Assembly: GCA_964404765.1 (NCBI GenBank)
Contig: CAYOLL010000020.1
Location: 1-56,940 of the forward strand
Origin: CAYOLL01 sp964404765 [NCBI: uncultured Gemmatimonadota bacterium]
GTDB taxonomy: Bacteria; 4572-55
DNA length: 56,940 bases
Direction: 5' to 3'
In this document: piece by piece, positions 1 to 8,901 of the stretch
How positions within the stretch are numbered: position 1 is the stretch's first letter
Layout of the letters: each line of letters opens with the position of its first letter
Position numbers and translations under genes: made by a program
The notes under the pieces: generated by a model
Told to the model about the DNA's origin: nothing
The model's input: the letters and a program-made list of their open reading frames with translations, nothing else
Databases searched by the model: none

Positions 1-76
1 CTTGAGAACAGTTCAATCGTCCAAATGCGGAAGTTATTTAATACACAATCCTTAAACATAAATCGGCACAAACAAT

Positions 77-105
77 TTGACAAGGCCGATTAGTTTGTTT
101 AAATT
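77..105 (+). promoter_or_regulatory. Candidate sigma-70-type promoter
   Basis: A TTGACA box (77-82) is followed after 17 nt by TAAATT (100-105), about 85 nt upstream of the metallo-hydrolase start at 190. A second TTGACA lies at 121-126 but has no convincing -10 at proper spacing. This is a sequence match only; no transcription start is known. Confidence 0.45.
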
Positions 106-189
106 GAATTTCGTTTTAAATTGACAAATGATTAATATTAATCGAAATTTGGCGCAGCCGGATGCAGTTCAGAAGCGGAGGATTTTTTT

Positions 190-966
190 GTGCGATTTTG
201 TACATTAGCCAGCGGCAGTAAGGGCAACGTCGTCTATTTTGAGTCGGGCCAGACCCGTATTTTGGTAGATGCCGGCATCTCGGCACGACAACTGACCGAG
301 CGCTTAGCCGAAATTAGCGTCAAGCCTACGCAACTAAACGCTATTTGTATCACCCACGAGCATGATGATCACGTCTCCGGCTTAGTCAAATTTGCCGATT
401 CCCACAATCTGCCCGTTTATATCACCCGCAAAACCCTGCAACGGGTTAACGATGCCGAAAAAATACAACACCTTGTTAAATACTTTGAAGGTGGTAGCGC
501 CTTGCAGATCGAAGACCTGAAGATAACGTCTTTCCCTATCTCCCATGATGCCGCCGATCCACACGGTTTTATTATCGAAAATCGAATCCGTAAAGTCGCC
601 GTCGCCACCGATATGGGTTATGTTACCAAGTTAGTCTGCGAGCGGCTCAAAAATATGGACTGGCTGATTATTGAAGCGAACTATGATGAGCTAATGCTTA
701 AACAAGGGCCTTATCCTTTGTTTTTAAAACAGCGGATTATGGGCAAGCATGGCCATTTGTCTAACATTGACAGCGCCGTTGCTATCCGGGGAGCCCATCA
801 CGATCAACTAAAGGGCGTTTTTTTAGCCCATCTCAGCGAGACAAATAATTCACAGGAAATGGCCTTTGATACCGTTACCAGACGTCTGGGTTACTGGCAG
901 ATTGCCGGCCATCTGAAAGTTCAAGTCGCACATCAGCGCCAGTGTAGTGAGGTGATTGAATTATAG
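190..966 (+). CDS. MBL-fold metallo-hydrolase, WalJ/YycJ-like
   Basis: This is a cytoplasmic metallo-beta-lactamase-fold hydrolase of the YycJ/WalJ group, a family linked in Firmicutes to DNA repair/replication and cell-wall control. It opens with the family's FCTLASGSKGN and carries the zinc-binding HxHxDH motif as H56-E-H58-D-D60-H61. A further conserved stretch near residue 190 (GHLSN) and a LAHLSETNN segment fit the second metal-binding half. The 258-aa length is normal. The GTG start is chosen because GCGGAGGA sits about 7 nt upstream, and a TTGACA/TAAATT promoter precedes it. The fold is certain; the precise substrate (probably nucleic acid) is family-level inference. Confidence 0.85.
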   Translation: MRFCTLASGSKGNVVYFESGQTRILVDAGISARQLTERLAEISVKPTQLNAICITHEHDDHVSGLVKFADSHNLPVYITRKTLQRVNDAEKIQHLVKYFEGGSALQIEDLKITSFPISHDAADPHGFIIENRIRKVAVATDMGYVTKLVCERLKNMDWLIIEANYDELMLKQGPYPLFLKQRIMGKHGHLSNIDSAVAIRGAHHDQLKGVFLAHLSETNNSQEMAFDTVTRRLGYWQIAGHLKVQVAHQRQCSEVIEL

Positions 967-1111
967 TAGGGTTTTCTTTACGGAGATGGTTAAAACTTGC
1001 CGATTTTTACGCTTTTGGTAATAGAAACTCTAAAGGTTTAAAATGCAACTTCCAACCCTGAATCAGTATTGAGTCTCTTGTGACTTTTGTGTCTTACATT
1101 TTTTTGCAAGC

Positions 1112-1873
1112 TCACAGCAGCTTTTGGCGGTGAGCCAGCATGTGCGTCACTATCTGCGCGCCCCACGCAGCAAAGATGTGTTTAAGCGAATGGCCGCTAA
1201 TGAAGCCGGTCGAAGCGAAGACGGACGCATCGGCAAATTCCAGACCTTTGGCCACAACATACAGGCCCAACACCAGGAAGATATCGCCCCGCCGGGTAAA
1301 CCGGGCCGGCAAGAGGCCGATGATAAGCGGAATCAGCAGGATCGGCAGGATTTGCACCAACAGATACGGGCGCATATCGCCCCGGCCCGCCGTTTCCGAC
1401 CAATGCCAATAACCCACGCTGAGCAAGCCGTACAAGACCAACGGCCACAAAAAACGCCGCCCGGCGCGGACACCAAAATGTTCGCCAATCACCGTCGCAA
1501 AAAAGGCCATGAAGGCCACGGTAATCGGTAGACGATCCCACACCAGCGTGGCATTGTTCGGGTTGAGATGGTAATAGGCCGAGCAAAAGCAAACCGTAAA
1601 TATACCGCTAAAAAAGACGACATAAGCTGTTTGTAATTCCGGATCAAGCGTCAGTTTTTTTCGGACAAGCAACGCATATAAACCGTACAACCCCACCAAT
1701 CCAAGCGGCAAATTTGACATGACATCGCCAAAATTGGGAATGCCCAGCAAGGTGCGTTGATCGGCAAAGTTGTGATATGTTACCGGCTGGGGAATGGGCG
1801 GCCTGACAATGAGAATGAAGACTCCAAGCAAGCTTAACGTGAGCAACAAGCTGATTTTGTGTCGATGGTTCAT
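1112..1873 (-). CDS. CREST-superfamily (alkaline ceramidase-like) membrane hydrolase
   Basis: This is an integral membrane protein with about seven hydrophobic segments. It shows the three sparse motifs of the CREST superfamily (alkaline ceramidase, PAQR, Per1): SxxxH as S-A-Y-Y-H (~104-108 counted from the upstream Met), an Asp in the next helix (WDR), and HxxxH near the C-terminus (H-S-L-K-H). In the superfamily these residues bind a catalytic zinc for amide-bond hydrolysis. The start at 1873 (MNHRHK) is preferred over an in-frame ATG at 1891 because GGAG lies just upstream of it. It is convergent with the upstream hydrolase and probably a single gene. The substrate is unknown; a lipid amide is plausible. 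Confidence 0.72.
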   Translation of the reverse strand: MNHRHKISLLLTLSLLGVFILIVRPPIPQPVTYHNFADQRTLLGIPNFGDVMSNLPLGLVGLYGLYALLVRKKLTLDPELQTAYVVFFSGIFTVCFCSAYYHLNPNNATLVWDRLPITVAFMAFFATVIGEHFGVRAGRRFLWPLVLYGLLSVGYWHWSETAGRGDMRPYLLVQILPILLIPLIIGLLPARFTRRGDIFLVLGLYVVAKGLEFADASVFASTGFISGHSLKHIFAAWGAQIVTHMLAHRQKLL

Positions 1874-1921
1874 GCAGCTCCTCAGTTGCAAATTTTCTTT
1901 GTCACCAACGCCGGCGAGATC

Positions 1922-4900
1922 TCAACGAATAACGGCAAATTTGCCTCTGCTGACCTGCCCGGCCGTCTCCACCACATAAAAATAAATCCCACCGGCGAAC
2001 GGTTCGCCGTCATTCGTCGTCAACGCAATTTCCATTTCCGAAGCCGGCGCGTCGTTTATTTTTGAAAGAACGCGGTCGCCGGCTACGGTAAAAATCTGCA
2101 CCCGGCCGTCTTTGGGGACATTGACGAAGGTGATTACATCACGGGCGGGATTGGGATAGCAATAAACGGATTTTGGCGCAGTGGAAAAACGAGCCAGGCT
2201 GCCGTTTCCGGGCGAGATTTCGTTGCCGAAAAGATCGCGAATGCCGTCCACCTGCACAAAATAATCGTCGCCGGCCCGCAACGCCTCCCGCAATTGCAAG
2301 TAAACCCGCGTCGAGTCCATCCAAACCGAATCGACAATTGCTGCCGGCTGGAAACGATATTGTAGCGGATCGTTAGCGCTGTGCGGATCGATAGACTCGG
2401 AGAATGTCAAACGGACTTTCGCGGCGGATTCGGCGGCGGCCTCCAGCAGAATCGGCGGCGTTATATCATCATACGCGATAACAAGTTGCGTTGGATTCGG
2501 GGTAAGTTGGCCGCCTTGTTGATTATAAATATTGGCAATAGCCAAATGCTGCGGCGCATTGGCCGGAAAGCGGGCCGCAAAAGCCACCAGCAATCGGCTT
2601 CCGTCGCGGTCGGCAAGCACGGTTTCCGCCGCAAGCGAGTCATTGGCGATAAAGCTGCCGGGATCCATTTCTATGGTATTGAGCGGCTGATCAAAATGCA
2701 ATAGAATTTGCCGGGCCGTCACAAAACGGGCGGATAACAGGCGCGGCGGCGGGCCGGCCATAACGCTGACAACGGATGACAGCGCGCTTTCCCGGTCAGC
2801 CTCGTCAACGGCGGTGATGGCATAGCGATAGGTTTGTCCGGCAGTGACGGTCTTGTCAATAAACGGCGGCGTGACATCGGCCTGATCGATTGCCAACGGC
2901 TGATTTGCCAATGCCCGATAGAGTCGATAACGCAACGGCGGCAACGTATCCCAATCCAGACGGATGGTTGTTTCATCTTCGGCGCGGGCGGTCAATCCGG
3001 TCGGCGCATTTGGGTTGAGCGTGGCGAGGGGCTGCTCGAAAATGACGGTATGATCCGCCTGATTGAGCGCTAATTCCAATCGCCCGTTACCGTTACCGTC
3101 GGCAAAAATCGCCCGATTCGCCGCACTGATCGAGCCGTGAAAAACCGGCGTAAACCGGAATCCACCCTCATTTTTAAAGAGATAAACATCCGGCGCAGCC
3201 TGCATCAGTAAATCGCGCCGCCCGTCGCCGTCCACATCAGCGGCTTTCAACGCCGCCTCGCCGGAAGTCACGCCGGAAATTTGGGTCTGCCAGGCGACTT
3301 CGTAAGCGTTATCGCCCGTAGCCTTAAAAATCTGCGCCGACCAAAACGCGGTTTCGGGATCAGCGCCGGTCGAAAACATCACGCCAAAATCATCTCCTTC
3401 AAAAGGGGACAACTCCGCCACAATCGGTGTGCTGTTTGCCGGCAAGCGCATTTGCCAGATGGTTTGATACTGCCCGTTGCCGGTTGCCTCAAACATGAAT
3501 AAATCGCCGTCGTTATCACCGGCCAGAATTTCCGGGCGGCCGTCGCCGTCAAAGTCGGCAATGGCCAATGTCGGGCCGATGCTGTTCAAGCCTTTTGTGG
3601 GATTGGCCAAAACCAGCCCGGCGGCAAACTGATTATCGCCGGTCGTCTCAAAGATGATGACGCCTTCGTTTTGACCGGGCGGATCGTAACGCGAGAGTAT
3701 TTCACGCCGACCGTCACCGTCCGAATCGGCGATGCGATTGCCCCACACATTTTGCGCCTGCCAGATCAGGCGCTGCGGAAAACCGCCGGGGACGCTTTCC
3801 AACAGCATCGCCGTGCCCGCGCCGCCGGCCAGCAATTCCGGCAAACCGTCCCCATCCACATCACCGCTATCCCAGGGCAAAAGCGACTGTTCGGTTGATC
3901 CGGCTACTATCCATTGTCCGGCGTCGCTGCGCTCGTAAAATCGGATGGGCTGATACGGCGTGGAGCCGTCGGGCATCAACACAATTTCCGGCCGGTTGTC
4001 GTTGTCAAAATCGGTATAACGATCCAAAAAGCGGCCGGGCGGAAGTTCGGCCACGGGTTCAAAGCCGGATTGGGCAATCGTCCGTAAATCAATGCTCGGC
4101 ACAAAATCGGCCAGACGAAAAGGCTGTCCGTGATCGTCATAAACGATTTCCCGCCCGCCCAAATCCCGCAGATACAGCCGGAAGACATAGGCTGTGCCCT
4201 GAGTCAGTCGAAGGGCCGGCGTCAAGTCCACCGAATGCAGGCTGTCGATTTGAGTGGATGTCAAAATTTGGCTTGATGACGCGCCGTCCGGCCAAATTTC
4301 AATGCGCCCGGTCGTGGGCTGATTCGTGCGCCATTCGGCGATGTAGCGCCATTGCACACCGTTCAGCCGCGGGGTGACGCTTAAAGATGCAACGGTCGGC
4401 GACAGCCGGTGAATCGTGATGGTGACGGCATCGGACGCGGTTTTTCCGGCGCGGTCGGTTACTTGTAACAGGATAGACCATTCGCCTTCGGCAAAACTTG
4501 TTGCATTGAATTGACCGAGCAGACCCTCCGTGATCGGCGTAGTGGCGGTATAAAAATCCGTCCATTGCGTTGGGGCCGCGCCGGGGCCGTAAGCCAGGCG
4601 ATAGCGGACAAAATGCGCGGCGGCGGCCCGTCCGTAAACGCTGATTTGACCGGTTGAGCTTTGGCCGTTAGTCGGCGCATCTAAACGGGCAAAGATGTCG
4701 GTAGTTGTGGCTAAAGCTGCGGCTAAATCGAGCCGGCCTGCGCCAAATTGGGAATCAAATCCGGATTCGCCCAAATCATGCGCGGATTGTTGCAAGATGG
4801 CCCGCACATTTTCGGCGTCCAAACCGGGCCGTTGCGACAACAGCAGCCCGACCGCGCCGGTGACGTGCGGGGCGGCCATGGACGTGCCGCTTAAGATTTG

Positions 4901-5995
4901 ATAGCCGCCGCCCGGCCACGCGCTAAGTACAGCCACGCCCGGCGCAGTCAAGGTAAGCGCAGCGCCATAGCTGGAGCTGCCGGCCAATCGATCATTCACG
5001 TCCGTCGAACCGACGGCAATGACGTTATCATACGCCGCCGGATATAAAATGTGCGGCCCGCCTTCATTGCCGGCCGCGGCAATCGGAAGGCAACCCTTGC
5101 TGACGGCATAGTCCAGCGCCGCTTTGAGCAGGGGAGAAGGCCGCGGATCGCCAAAGCTCATATTGATGACATTCGCGCCGTTATCGGCGGCATAGAGAAT
5201 GGCCGCGGCAATGTCGTCATCCTGCAAAAATCCGCCGCCCGGCATCCGAAATCCCGCCCGCAGCGCCATAATTCGGCAGCCCGGTGCAACGCCGGAAATG
5301 CCCAGGCGATTGTTGACGGTGGCCGCGGCAATCCCGGCTACATGGGTGCCGTGCCCGCCTTCATCCAAAGGATCATTATCCCGTTCGGTAAAATCGCCCA
5401 GACCGGGCAAGGCGGGCGCATCGGTGAAATCCCAACCGCAGTGATCGTCTACATAACCGTTGCCGTCATCGTCGAGGTGATTGATTGTATTGTCGTCGCT
5501 GTTGCGCCAAATGTTGCCGGTCAGATCGGGATGATTGTAGTCCACGCCGGAATCTATAATCGCCAGAATGATTTCACGCTGACCTCGCTCGATATTCCAA
5601 GCCGATGCCGCGTTTATTTTGGCCAAAGCCCATTGCTGACTAAACAGGGAATCGTTCGGATTGTCGCAGAATCGCCGCACGTAGTTTGGCTGGACAAAGT
5701 CCACTTCCGGCCTGTTTTTCAGGCGCCGCTCGGCCGCAGCAGTTTGTTCGGGATCGGCATAGCGGATTAAAAGGGTGTTATATAGGGGTGAAGTCGCGCG
5801 GGCGTCAGCATCTAACAGTTGCGGCGTACTGGCCGTATTTTGGTGCGTGGCGGAAGCCGTTAGCGATTGGCAGAATGCAACGGGATTGATTTGTGGTTTA
5901 AGCCGAATAATCAGTTCATTTTCGAGCGGCTGCGACCAGGCCAATCCGGTTTCTGGGCATAAAATCAACAACGCGAAAAAGAATACAACAGGCAT
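1922..5995 (-). CDS. Secreted subtilisin-like serine protease with FG-GAP/VCBS repeats and C-terminal sorting domain
   Basis: This 1357-aa exported S8 peptidase has a signal peptide at residues ~1-19 and an inhibitor-I9-like propeptide to ~105. The subtilase domain follows, with catalytic Asp148 (IIDSGVD), His215 (GHGTHVAG), oxyanion Asn310 (AAGNEGG) and Ser372 (SGTSMAAP). Then come Ig/fibronectin-like modules, several FG-GAP/VCBS repeats with Asp-rich 'D.DGDG' loops (about 650-1000), a fibronectin-III-like stretch, Ig-like domains, and a C-terminal module starting 'CYPNPARD' and ending 'GGIYFYVVET...' that resembles type IX/Por sorting domains. It probably acts at or outside the outer membrane. 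A CCCTTCGAC...CTCAGGG repeat element is embedded in frame at 4197-4215. Confidence 0.9.
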   Translation of the reverse strand: MPVVFFFALLILCPETGLAWSQPLENELIIRLKPQINPVAFCQSLTASATHQNTASTPQLLDADARATSPLYNTLLIRYADPEQTAAAERRLKNRPEVDFVQPNYVRRFCDNPNDSLFSQQWALAKINAASAWNIERGQREIILAIIDSGVDYNHPDLTGNIWRNSDDNTINHLDDDGNGYVDDHCGWDFTDAPALPGLGDFTERDNDPLDEGGHGTHVAGIAAATVNNRLGISGVAPGCRIMALRAGFRMPGGGFLQDDDIAAAILYAADNGANVINMSFGDPRPSPLLKAALDYAVSKGCLPIAAAGNEGGPHILYPAAYDNVIAVGSTDVNDRLAGSSSYGAALTLTAPGVAVLSAWPGGGYQILSGTSMAAPHVTGAVGLLLSQRPGLDAENVRAILQQSAHDLGESGFDSQFGAGRLDLAAALATTTDIFARLDAPTNGQSSTGQISVYGRAAAAHFVRYRLAYGPGAAPTQWTDFYTATTPITEGLLGQFNATSFAEGEWSILLQVTDRAGKTASDAVTITIHRLSPTVASLSVTPRLNGVQWRYIAEWRTNQPTTGRIEIWPDGASSSQILTSTQIDSLHSVDLTPALRLTQGTAYVFRLYLRDLGGREIVYDDHGQPFRLADFVPSIDLRTIAQSGFEPVAELPPGRFLDRYTDFDNDNRPEIVLMPDGSTPYQPIRFYERSDAGQWIVAGSTEQSLLPWDSGDVDGDGLPELLAGGAGTAMLLESVPGGFPQRLIWQAQNVWGNRIADSDGDGRREILSRYDPPGQNEGVIIFETTGDNQFAAGLVLANPTKGLNSIGPTLAIADFDGDGRPEILAGDNDGDLFMFEATGNGQYQTIWQMRLPANSTPIVAELSPFEGDDFGVMFSTGADPETAFWSAQIFKATGDNAYEVAWQTQISGVTSGEAALKAADVDGDGRRDLLMQAAPDVYLFKNEGGFRFTPVFHGSISAANRAIFADGNGNGRLELALNQADHTVIFEQPLATLNPNAPTGLTARAEDETTIRLDWDTLPPLRYRLYRALANQPLAIDQADVTPPFIDKTVTAGQTYRYAITAVDEADRESALSSVVSVMAGPPPRLLSARFVTARQILLHFDQPLNTIEMDPGSFIANDSLAAETVLADRDGSRLLVAFAARFPANAPQHLAIANIYNQQGGQLTPNPTQLVIAYDDITPPILLEAAAESAAKVRLTFSESIDPHSANDPLQYRFQPAAIVDSVWMDSTRVYLQLREALRAGDDYFVQVDGIRDLFGNEISPGNGSLARFSTAPKSVYCYPNPARDVITFVNVPKDGRVQIFTVAGDRVLSKINDAPASEMEIALTTNDGEPFAGGIYFYVVETAGQVSRGKFAVIR
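4197..4215. repeat. Short CCTTCGAC...CTCAGG repeat inside the protease gene
   Basis: The 19-bp imperfect palindrome CCCTGAGTCAGTCGAAGGG matches the small element found inside uvrA fragments at 50185-50201, 53367-53384 and 53549-53568. Here it is read through as coding sequence (Leu-Arg-Leu-Thr-Gln region of the protease). Confidence 0.6.
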
Positions 5996-6382
5996 AATCA
6001 GCTCATGGTGAAAAAGTTAAAGTGGTTGCGCATAAATTAGCTCATGGAACAAGTTTGTGGAAGCCCAACCTTGCGAAGGTTTCAGTGCACAAAACATACG
6101 GATTTCAAATTAAGCCTTCGCAAGGTTTCACCATCTTAATCCCATGAACCCATAAATTTAGGCTTTGGCAAACGCAACTCAATAAATAGATCAGCCGTGC
6201 GAAAGTCAAGCGTTTCAAATATCGGCGCTATGGTAACGCTGTGCTGAGGGATATCCTGCATATTGGGCGCTTTAGATGCCCCTTTCGGTGTTGCGATATT
6301 TTTGCTTGCACATCCCGCCGATAAAACTTATCTTCCGCCTGCTTTGAATGTCCTGTAATTTACCCAAAAACAGCTTGGCAAT
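5996..6382. other. Intergenic region holding one dispersed repeat
   Basis: This 387-nt gap lies between the divergently transcribed protease and prenyl synthase genes. It holds the MITE-like element at 6040-6150. The remainder (6151-6382) shows no ORF or RNA gene I can support; both gene promoters should lie here, but no clear -35/-10 pair stands out. Confidence 0.6.
6040..6150 (-). repeat. MITE-like dispersed repeat M1, copy A
   Basis: This ~111-bp element is bounded by imperfect inverted ends (GGCTCATGGAACAAG at the left against GGTTCATGGGATTAAG read from the right). It has an internal CCTTGCGAAGG / CCTTCGCAAGG palindrome. An inverted second copy lies at 42693-42812, with close identity over the whole length. 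It encodes no protein. Confidence 0.75.
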
Positions 6383-7291
6383 ATGACCGACCGGCTACTA
6401 CAAGAAGACCGCCTTTTTGCGCTTTTTGATAACTATCGGCAAATCATCGATTCCCGACTCCATAGCTATTTGGATCGTGAAGGCGAGCGCGTCCCTCGTT
6501 TGCGTGAAGCGATGGCCTACACGCTTTTTGCCGGTGGAAAACGCATTCGCTCGGCCATGATGCTGGCTGTCTGCGATATGCTGAATTACCCGCGCGAAAT
6601 GGTTTTGCCCGCAGCATGCGCAGTTGAAATGATCCATACCAGTTCGTTAATTATCGACGATTTACCCAGCATGGACGATGCGGAGTTACGGCGCGGCAAA
6701 CCCAGCATCCATCGTGTTTTTGGCGAAGCGACTGCGGTACTGGCCGGATTTGCGCTGCTCAACCTATCCTTCGACTTAATTACCCGCGAAATGCCCGAAA
6801 CCGGCTGCGACGCCGCCACCGCCCGCTGTGTGCTACGCGAATATACGGCGGCAATTGGCCTGAGCGGCATGATCGGCGGACAATTTTTAGAATTAGAAAA
6901 TCAGCATGAGCGCATCGGACTTAATCTGGTTGAAGAAATTCATCACAAAAAAACCGGGGCTTTGTTTGTAGCTGCCATTCGCAGTGCGGCTTTGGTGGCT
7001 AAAGTTGACGAACCGCAATTGGCTGCCGTAACCTTATACGCCGAAAAAATTGGCCTGATGTTTCAAATTGTTGATGATTGGTTAGACGCAGCCGGTCACC
7101 GGGCCGAGCTGGGCAAAGATGTCCGTAAAGATCAGCATATAACAACATTTGCCAATCACTACAGTCTTATCGAATTAGATCAAGTAGTGCGACAATTGGG
7201 CGCCCACGCCCATTCCGCCTTGCAGATTTTTGGCGATCAAGCCAACTTGTTGCAACGAGCGATTCAATTGTGCATTGAAAGACGTTTTTAG
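6383..7291 (+). CDS. ispA: Polyprenyl synthetase (farnesyl/geranyl diphosphate synthase)
   Basis: This cytoplasmic trans-prenyltransferase condenses IPP with allylic diphosphates to make short-chain prenyl diphosphates for quinones, undecaprenyl carriers and similar products. The first Asp-rich motif is DDLPSMDD (92-99), followed by RRGKPSIH. The second is DDWLD (231-235). GGKRIR (51-56) binds IPP. Small residues upstream of the first motif and the spacing fit the bacterial FPP/GGPP type; product chain length cannot be read with certainty. At 302 aa it is full length. The start has no strong ribosome-binding site. A short AAAGGC/GCCTTT stem follows the stop, then repeat M2. Confidence 0.88.
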   Translation: MTDRLLQEDRLFALFDNYRQIIDSRLHSYLDREGERVPRLREAMAYTLFAGGKRIRSAMMLAVCDMLNYPREMVLPAACAVEMIHTSSLIIDDLPSMDDAELRRGKPSIHRVFGEATAVLAGFALLNLSFDLITREMPETGCDAATARCVLREYTAAIGLSGMIGGQFLELENQHERIGLNLVEEIHHKKTGALFVAAIRSAALVAKVDEPQLAAVTLYAEKIGLMFQIVDDWLDAAGHRAELGKDVRKDQHITTFANHYSLIELDQVVRQLGAHAHSALQIFGDQANLLQRAIQLCIERRF

Positions 7292-7318
7292 CAAAAAGGC
7301 ATCGTTACGCCTTTCCAA

Positions 7319-7474
7319 CCTGAGCAAATCAGGCCACAAAGTCACCAAGTCACAAAGGCTTATAAAATCAGGGCTTAGACTTTTTAAAAAATTTATTTTT
7401 TGGGATTGAACTCTATAACTTGTTATCCCTTTGTGTCTTAGAGTCTTTGTGGCAAAAAATTATGAATAATCAGG
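7319..7474 (-). repeat. MITE-like dispersed repeat M2, copy 1
   Basis: This ~156-bp non-coding element has imperfect terminal inverted repeats of the type GCCACAAAG-N-C-NN-AAG-N-CACAAAG. It is bounded by CCTGAGCAAATCAGG and the reverse of CCTGATTATTCATAA. A possible CCAA target duplication flanks it (before 7319 and after 7474). The inverted second copy is at 41458-41626; the two align along their full length with scattered differences. Confidence 0.75.
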
Positions 7475-7554
7475 CCAAGCGACACACTTTTCATTTGTTT
7501 GATTAAGCGTATAAGCGTAGGGATGCCGTTTAAATAACTCCAATGAGGATTGAA

Positions 7555-8415
7555 ATGCCACATCAGATCAAGCGTTTTCTGCTGCATCTGTTTTTGATTA
7601 CCGGCGCCATCAGCATGGTTGTGCCATTTTATTGGATGATCAGCACATCTTTTAAAACAACACGGGAGATTTTGAAATTCCCGCCTACCTGGCTGCCGGA
7701 ACACCTGTTGTGGGAAAATTATATCAAAGCCTGGGACTTGGTGCCGTTTCCGCGCTATTTTTTTAACACCACCTTGATGGTAGGCGCGGTGCTCATCGGC
7801 GTGATGGTGACCTCGGCTTTGGCGGCTTATGCTTTTTCCCGCCTGGAATTTAAAGGGCGCGACCTGATTTTTCTGGCATTTCTCTCCACCATGATGATCC
7901 CCGAACCGGTTTACTTGGTGCCGTCCTATCTGATTTTGGCCAATCTGCCCAATCCCGACTTTTTGCTGGGATTATCCCAAAAGCCGAATTGGATCGATAC
8001 TTTTTATGCGCTGATTGTCCCCTGGACGGTCAATGTTTTTAGCATTTTTATGCTGCGCCAGCACTTCAAAACGATTCCGCCAAGTCTGTTTGACGCCGCC
8101 GTTATTGACGGTTGCAGCGAGTTTGGTATTTTATGGCGCATTGTCATCCCGCTATCCAAACCGGCGCTGGTAACAGTAGCAATTTTCTCAATTATCGGCA
8201 CCTGGAACAGCTTTATGTGGCCGCTGGTCGTGACCAACAGCACGGATATGCGCCCGATTCAGGTCGGACTGGCCTTTTTTGCCCAGGAGCAAGGCATTGA
8301 CTATCACTTAATGATGGCTGCCGCAACCTTTTGTACGCTGCCGTTGTTGATTGTCTACTTTTTTGCTCAAAAACAAATTATCCAGAGCTTTGCCAGCAGC
8401 GGCTTGAAAGAATAA
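7555..8415 (+). CDS. Carbohydrate ABC transporter permease, MalG type
   Basis: This is an inner-membrane permease of the MalG/UgpE (CUT1) branch, with six predicted transmembrane helices. The cytoplasmic EAA loop is recognisable as DAAVIDGCSEFGILWRIVIP, which docks onto the ATPase, and the C-terminal FF.Q..I..SFASSGLKE tail is typical. The start at 7555 is preferred because GAGG lies 7 nt upstream inside an alternative ATG at 7543. A CUT1 importer needs a MalF-type partner, a binding protein and an ATPase. None is adjacent; a MalF-type permease lies 36 kb away on the other strand (44005-44919). Its gene follows repeat M2. The sugar is unknown. Confidence 0.88.
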   Translation: MPHQIKRFLLHLFLITGAISMVVPFYWMISTSFKTTREILKFPPTWLPEHLLWENYIKAWDLVPFPRYFFNTTLMVGAVLIGVMVTSALAAYAFSRLEFKGRDLIFLAFLSTMMIPEPVYLVPSYLILANLPNPDFLLGLSQKPNWIDTFYALIVPWTVNVFSIFMLRQHFKTIPPSLFDAAVIDGCSEFGILWRIVIPLSKPALVTVAIFSIIGTWNSFMWPLVVTNSTDMRPIQVGLAFFAQEQGIDYHLMMAAATFCTLPLLIVYFFAQKQIIQSFASSGLKE

Positions 8416-8442
8416 GCCACGAAAATAAATAATAATCTCTGC

Positions 8443-8877
8443 CTACCTCTCAATTGCCAGCCTGAGCGCACACAAAGCCAACAGTATCGTAAGCGGCGCA
8501 AATATCCAATTTTCAGCCGAAGCGCCTGAAGCAAAATTCCCAATCGTATTCAGCACAAAAAATGCAAAAACGATCCAGACGCCTCTTGCAACAGCCTTTC
8601 GGAATCTACCTGCGTTAATATAACCCGCTTTTGCGGCAATAATCCCTGCAAAAAGAGCTGTCATCAGCAAAGCAAATAATTCGAGCGCTATTAAATTTGC
8701 CGGCGCATTGCCAATCTGGCCGCCCCAAATGACGTTAGCCGGCACCACGCCGATTATTACGAGAATATGAAACACGGCCACAAATCCCAGAGAAATCAGC
8801 AGGATATTGCCCGCCAGCTTTGCACTTACTCGTTTTAATAATATCGACTTTTTTATCTTTTTTATCGTTTTAGTCAT
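8443..8877 (-). CDS. Small four-helix membrane protein, function unknown
   Basis: This ~144-aa protein has a Lys-rich N-terminus (TKTIKKIKKS) followed by four hydrophobic segments. It contains the phrase 'FHILVI.GVVPANVIWGGQ', which I recognise from a widespread family of uncharacterised bacterial membrane proteins. The start at 8877 is preferred over an in-frame ATG at 8892. It is convergent with the MalG-like permease and lies 25 nt downstream of the lipase on the same strand. No catalytic motif is visible and no function can be assigned. Confidence 0.6.
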   Translation of the reverse strand: MTKTIKKIKKSILLKRVSAKLAGNILLISLGFVAVFHILVIIGVVPANVIWGGQIGNAPANLIALELFALLMTALFAGIIAAKAGYINAGRFRKAVARGVWIVFAFFVLNTIGNFASGASAENWIFAPLTILLALCALRLAIER

Positions 8878-8901
8878 AACCAGGCAATCCAAGCGCCATA
8901 G

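Noticed and set aside
5051-5770. A 239-codon + strand open frame
   Set aside because: It is antisense to the catalytic domain of the subtilisin, whose motifs are clear on the other strand.
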